64,000 bases of DNA from Ooceraea biroi (lineage: Eukaryota > Arthropoda > Insecta > Hymenoptera > Formicidae): the NCBI RefSeq assembly GCF_003672135.1, contig NC_039512.1:12354874-12418873 (forward strand), given 5' to 3'. A program made the position numbers and the translations under genes. Under the pieces are notes generated by a model. The model was given only the letters and a program-made list of their open reading frames with translations, was not told where the DNA came from and did no database searches. The stretch's first letter is position 1. The number at the start of each line of letters is the position of its first letter. Of this stretch, positions 59,312 through 64,000 are shown in pieces.

Positions 59312-62300
59312 TATATGTAAAAGTGCATTTACAAATCACTGAACTAAAAATACATTTCGGGATAACAAGCGGAATCCAATTTTATCGCTTGCTATACATA
59401 AAAAAAGAAAAGGAAGAAAGGAGCACAGAAAGAAGGAAAAACGACGTAATTTAATTTCTCCCGGGAAAAGAAATTAATCCCCGCCGCATCGGCGTCGGGA
59501 GAATGCGAAAGTTGCATCTCCGTTATTAGAATCGGCGAGAGGCATCGCGTGTTTTAGGAAGTGCCGTTGCGCGCGTGCAACAGGTGCACCTCGTAGTGCA
59601 CTCATCGGCGCAGGCACTCTCGAGCGAAATCGAGTGAGTGCCGCGCGCGAGATCCTACGTTCATTTGCACGGCGATGAAGATGGTGGTAATGTCCATAAA
59701 TTGTCATACCACAAACGTTTCGTGTATTATGTTTCAGCGAGAGATAATCACGCGACGTAACGCGCGTCTGCTCGCGAATATCATGCAGATGTGAAGGCGC
59801 GCACGAGCACATCAGCCCAGAAATAATGTATGCCATGCTCTGTTTGCTTTGTACCGTTCGCAAATAGTACCGGAGTCCAAAATAGCCTGGAGGCATCCCG
59901 AAGGACCCCACGTCCCATCCGTTTGACTGGTATCCCGGACAATTTCCGGCTCGAACGTGTCCACTTGCGGGAAATTAGTGCACTAGTCATGCAATGAAAA
60001 TACGACAAGCAATAATGATGTTCTGTGTAGCTATTGCTGCGAGTATCGAGTTCTTTTTCGAATTTTCCATGAAAAAATTTATATTTATAAAAAATATCAT
60101 ATTCCTATTATATTGTAATTGATATTACTCTTTTGCCAATCTAGATAACATGTTTCTGTTTAAATATGGAAATTTGTAAGTTTTTGAAAAATTAATAACA
60201 CGAGACGCAAAAAACATCGGCAAATTGTTCAATTGGAATTCAATTGGAATTCAAATGAATGATACATCTGATAACTGATTCTGCAATCCAGAAATTTAAC
60301 AAAATTTTAATTTGATATTTATAGAAATCCTAAATAAATATTGCAAACTGAGAAGTAGCGGAATACCAAAAACTTTTTCCACGACGTATTTGTCGCGATG
60401 AGGAGGATTTAACGCGAGTTTCATTAAAGAATCCGGTAATTAAAAGATAATTTGGTGAACGTGAGACTCCTCGAGCTGATTAATTTATTCCGTTACGTAA
60501 CATGGTATAATGTAAATGAGCTGTGGATGAAGAAGAGATCAGAGATAAAGTTTTGATAACTAATAACGGTATAGTCCTTCGAGTATGGCGTAATCTACAG
60601 AGTTGCAACTGACGCACACTCAGAAAGGTCATTCATCAATCATAAACGGATTAATCAATTGATTGGAAAATGTAGCGCGCGAGCCGGCACACTCGTTCCT
60701 AATCGGATAATCGCATTCATGAGTTTCAGTGGCGTGTGGGCTCGCACGACACCAATTGTCGATGAAGGGAGAATAGCTGGGGAAGAGGAGGAAATATCTG
60801 TAAAAATATTGCCAGGTGTCGGATATTCGATCATGGATATTCGACTTTTCCGCGTAAAGATCATTTTTCCAGCTGCCCGACGTGGCCGCGTCGCAATTGC
60901 GTCATTGCAGCTGAATATAACGGCAGCGCGGATACGCTACTCGAGAGCAATCGAATCGTTAACCGTAAAACCGATCCACGCGAGTGAAAACGACATGTGT
61001 CACGGAAACCTACTCGTAATTGTCGTCGCACGCGATTCTTAATCAAGATCAGACGACATCGGCAACGCATTTTACGAGTGGCGGCCAGTTTTATGGCCGC
61101 TGCCCCCGCGCATCCGTACTTTACATTACACGTGTGAATGAAATAAAATACCTCAATATATATTTGATTCGGTCGGCGTGTGTATTTAAATTTAATTCCG
61201 ATATCAAATTTCTCTCTCGCGCGTCGACGTTCGATAAACTCGATATTATTTCCAATAAACCATCGAATGAGCTCTCTTCATTAATAACATCGCGAAAACG
61301 GATTGCCGGATTGATATTTAGATAGAGGGAGGGAGGTAATAACGTTGTTCTATTTCTGAAATTCCTCGGACATGGAAGTAGAAATAAACTAAGGTATTTT
61401 CCTACTTAAGGATTAATTAAGCATTAACGAGAATGCAAAGATTTTGCTTAATTTCAAGTTGGATTTACGACCATTTTAATATTTTAATAGCGAGTTCAAT
61501 CGTTACAGTAATTAAAATGCCAATACATATCAGAATATCCACAATTTTTAGACGGGGAGTCTTGAAATTATAATACAAGCATGTTGAGGAATCAGTAATC
61601 GAAGGAAGATTTCTGGAACACCCTGTACGCTATATCGTGAAGATACATCGAGGTTAAGTGTCAGTAATCATTCAATAAAATTAAATGTTAAGAATCGTTT
61701 TCCTGTTGGTGGAGATACTCAATATAGCGTAACGCAGAGTACAAGTAGACCAGATGGTGGACATAAACAAGAGCAATCCACGATTAAGCTATCTAAACGA
61801 TTGCACTATATGTAATCTAATTATACAAATGATAAAGAGTAGCTGCCACTATTTATTGGTCATTTATGTACAACCGTATCAACATCTAGGTATTCTGTGT
61901 GCTTTTAAGAACTTGAGAATACTCGAAATAATAAATCTCTCTTAAAAACTCTGAAGTAAATTTAACGAGCCAAATAAATCTAAATGCTTTGCAGTTCTTG
62001 AAGATTGAAAGTTGTAACAAACTTAAAATATTAGAACAACAGTTATTCTGCGACATGTGTATTGCAAAATTAAATGACTTATGAATGGTAAATATATTCT
62101 TGTCACATTATATAACGGTATACAGTATTCACTTAATCGCGCGATCGAACTTCATAATTGATCTTTAGCGAGAAGTTTCCGCGTCGAAACGCAATTGAGA
62201 ATATACGCGACAAGTCAAAAAGAAAACAACGAACCGAGAAAATGGCCGGAAGGTGAAACTAAACTGAAATTGATGATTCTTCATGGCGAACGTCGATCTT

Positions 62301-64000
62301 CGTTATACCACGCCTTCGTTTATGTCACGACCATATCTCTTTTATTGAGAGCTTACGCAAGCGTACGTGGGAAAGTAAATATGTTCTTCGCACAATCACG
62401 CGGTTTGTAATAAGAATATAACCCGAGGGATGTCGGGTACATCACCGATCATCTCCTGTCGTCACTCCATCACCTACAAACTGCGAATTTTCATCAAATT
62501 TTTATTACCATTATTCGACGACTCAGCTGGCCATTGAAAAATAGAAGAGATCGCAATGAAAGCTAGTTGCCATTTGAAAGAACCTATGTCGTGCTCACAA
62601 GATTCTACATGGTACTCGAGATGAAACTGACTTGCCCTATGTTCCATATATCACGGCCATATTTTATGTTCTATTTTTGCCATATTTTCTGTTGTTAAAA
62701 AGATTCTGCGCGATAAAACATAAATTGTAACTGTAAAACATAAACTGTAAAATTAGGTGTATAAATCAATACGGTGTGTTTTTTTAACAGAATTAATTTT
62801 TGTTAAAAATGTTAGTCCGATCGCTCTACCATATTTTGCAACATTTTGTAAATATGGATGACAGTATTTTAAAATCGTGATATTTAAATTTAAAATTATT
62901 ATAGAAGAATAATATGAAATAAGATAAATATACATTAATTTATACTTTATTTGTATTTAATAGAAAGGTACAGTAAATATATGTTTAGACACTTATTCTC
63001 ACAAACACATAAACCGTGCAACGAGGAAAGTACAAGGGAGAAAATTGAAAGATTCAATTTTTTACTTGTTAATCTCGACAAGCCTATACAAAATGAACCG
63101 TCTATGTAGAATCTCTCCTTGCTTTCCTTAAAACTTATACTTAAGCCCGACTACGCCCCGAGCAGTCGGTTAGCAGCTTAACTCTCCTTAACTCGATTTG
63201 TTAGCAGATGGGGATTGCGATCTAAAAAAGGACAGCGGAATCGCTAATACAGGTTAATTAACCCAGATTGTCGACACATGCGGCGTGGTCTTAAGGATTA
63301 AACCATTGTCGGGAATACGAGGCAACGGGGTTTCCCGATTTCGCGATGGGTCCTCTAGCGACCGTCCCGCAATTCGCTTCATTTCGCGCCGATAACGAGG
63401 ACGATTATTACACGGCGTTTCCCTCCGCAATCCCTCCCACGCCAAGAATCAACCACAATGTGCCGATTAATCGTGCGCGCGTACGTACAACCGACAAATT
63501 AACAATTAAACTGCAGGGTCTGATAAATTTATCATTCCGCAAGAACCTCCTCCTCCTCCCCCGCAAGACATCACGTGACACGGCAGACGAATTCTTACTC
63601 CTTGCGAATTAATCGCTCTCGGAAAGTAATTAATCGACAAGCAACGTAAGTTGCTTGGAGGCACGATCGTATCAAGAACGCGTAACAAATGAATTGTCAT
63701 TATTAAGATCGACATCCAGATCGAAGATTCGAATTAGTGATACAGATTTGGATCTAAATCTTCGATCATTGTAAAAATTCAGGTTTAAGTTTCAAACTTA
63801 ATGTTTGCATAGATAAAAAAAGCTACAATAATAATTAATACAATACTGTGTCCAACGCACACTTTTACACTTCACGCTATTCGCGTGCGTGCATAGATTA
63901 CACTATCAAAGATAGATGGCTGCGAACGCGAATACGAAATTACGGCTTGCCAGCCAAAGTTTGTCGAATTCCATTCGAACTTAACGGATACGGATCGAGA
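59312..64000. other. Single-copy sequence to the window end, no gene supported
   Basis: Frames at 59,474-59,911 (minus) and 60,659-61,042 (plus) lie in CpG-rich patches and have no recognisable domain. A lone mariner-type terminus, GGAACACCCTGTA, sits at 61,615-61,627 without a partner. I see no receptor exon, RNA gene or further element. Confidence 0.45.

Overview
The window looks like intronic DNA of an insect, most likely a hymenopteran such as an ant. The reasons are a moderately AT-rich base with many CpG-rich patches, spliceosomal exons of an animal neuropeptide receptor, a Tc1/mariner transposon and several families of fold-back MITEs. There is no operon-like gene packing, no rRNA or tRNA gene that I can support, and no CRISPR array.

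The only host gene I can support is a class A (rhodopsin-family) neuropeptide GPCR on the minus strand. Three consecutive coding exons can be read by eye: TM3 (13323..13444), ICL2-TM4 (5166..5289) and ECL2-TM5-ICL3 (1626..1831). Splice phases match across all three, and the ERY motif is completed across a junction. Exons for the N-terminus/TM1-TM2 (expected at higher coordinates) and TM6-TM7 (expected below about 1.6 kb) were not found. Most of the window is therefore probably very large introns of this gene.

Mobile DNA from left to right: a 721-bp TTAA-flanked fold-back element (3.4-4.2 kb); a 136-bp TTAA-flanked MITE (6.3 kb); a mariner-superfamily element with perfect 28-bp terminal repeats and a broken transposase (7.0-8.5 kb); a 1.1-kb fold-back element built of palindromic modules (10.8-11.95 kb); and two fold-back families with TA target sites, here called MITE-A (termini CAGGGTG) and MITE-B (termini CAGTGCTGG).

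The most striking structure is at 12.67-42.83 kb. One unit of about 7.3 kb plus a MITE-B appears as forward, reverse, forward (noisy), reverse (noisy, partial), forward. The first reversal lies inside MITE-B. The second, at about 26,059, is the axis of a larger palindrome: everything from 26.06 to 34.38 kb is a noisy reverse complement of about 17.5-26.05 kb. The noisy copies differ mainly by single-base indels, mostly deletions in homopolymers, with few substitutions. That is the error pattern of uncorrected long reads, not of neutral decay. My reading is that 12.67-34.38 kb is mostly or wholly an assembly or chimeric-read artefact, with one true copy surviving as 12.67-19.97 or 34.38-42.83 kb. 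A real, very recent palindromic amplification cannot be excluded from sequence alone.

From 42.83 to 64 kb the sequence is single copy. It holds two further MITE-A copies (44.95 and 58.56 kb), a diverged tandem duplication and microsatellites, and no exon I can support.
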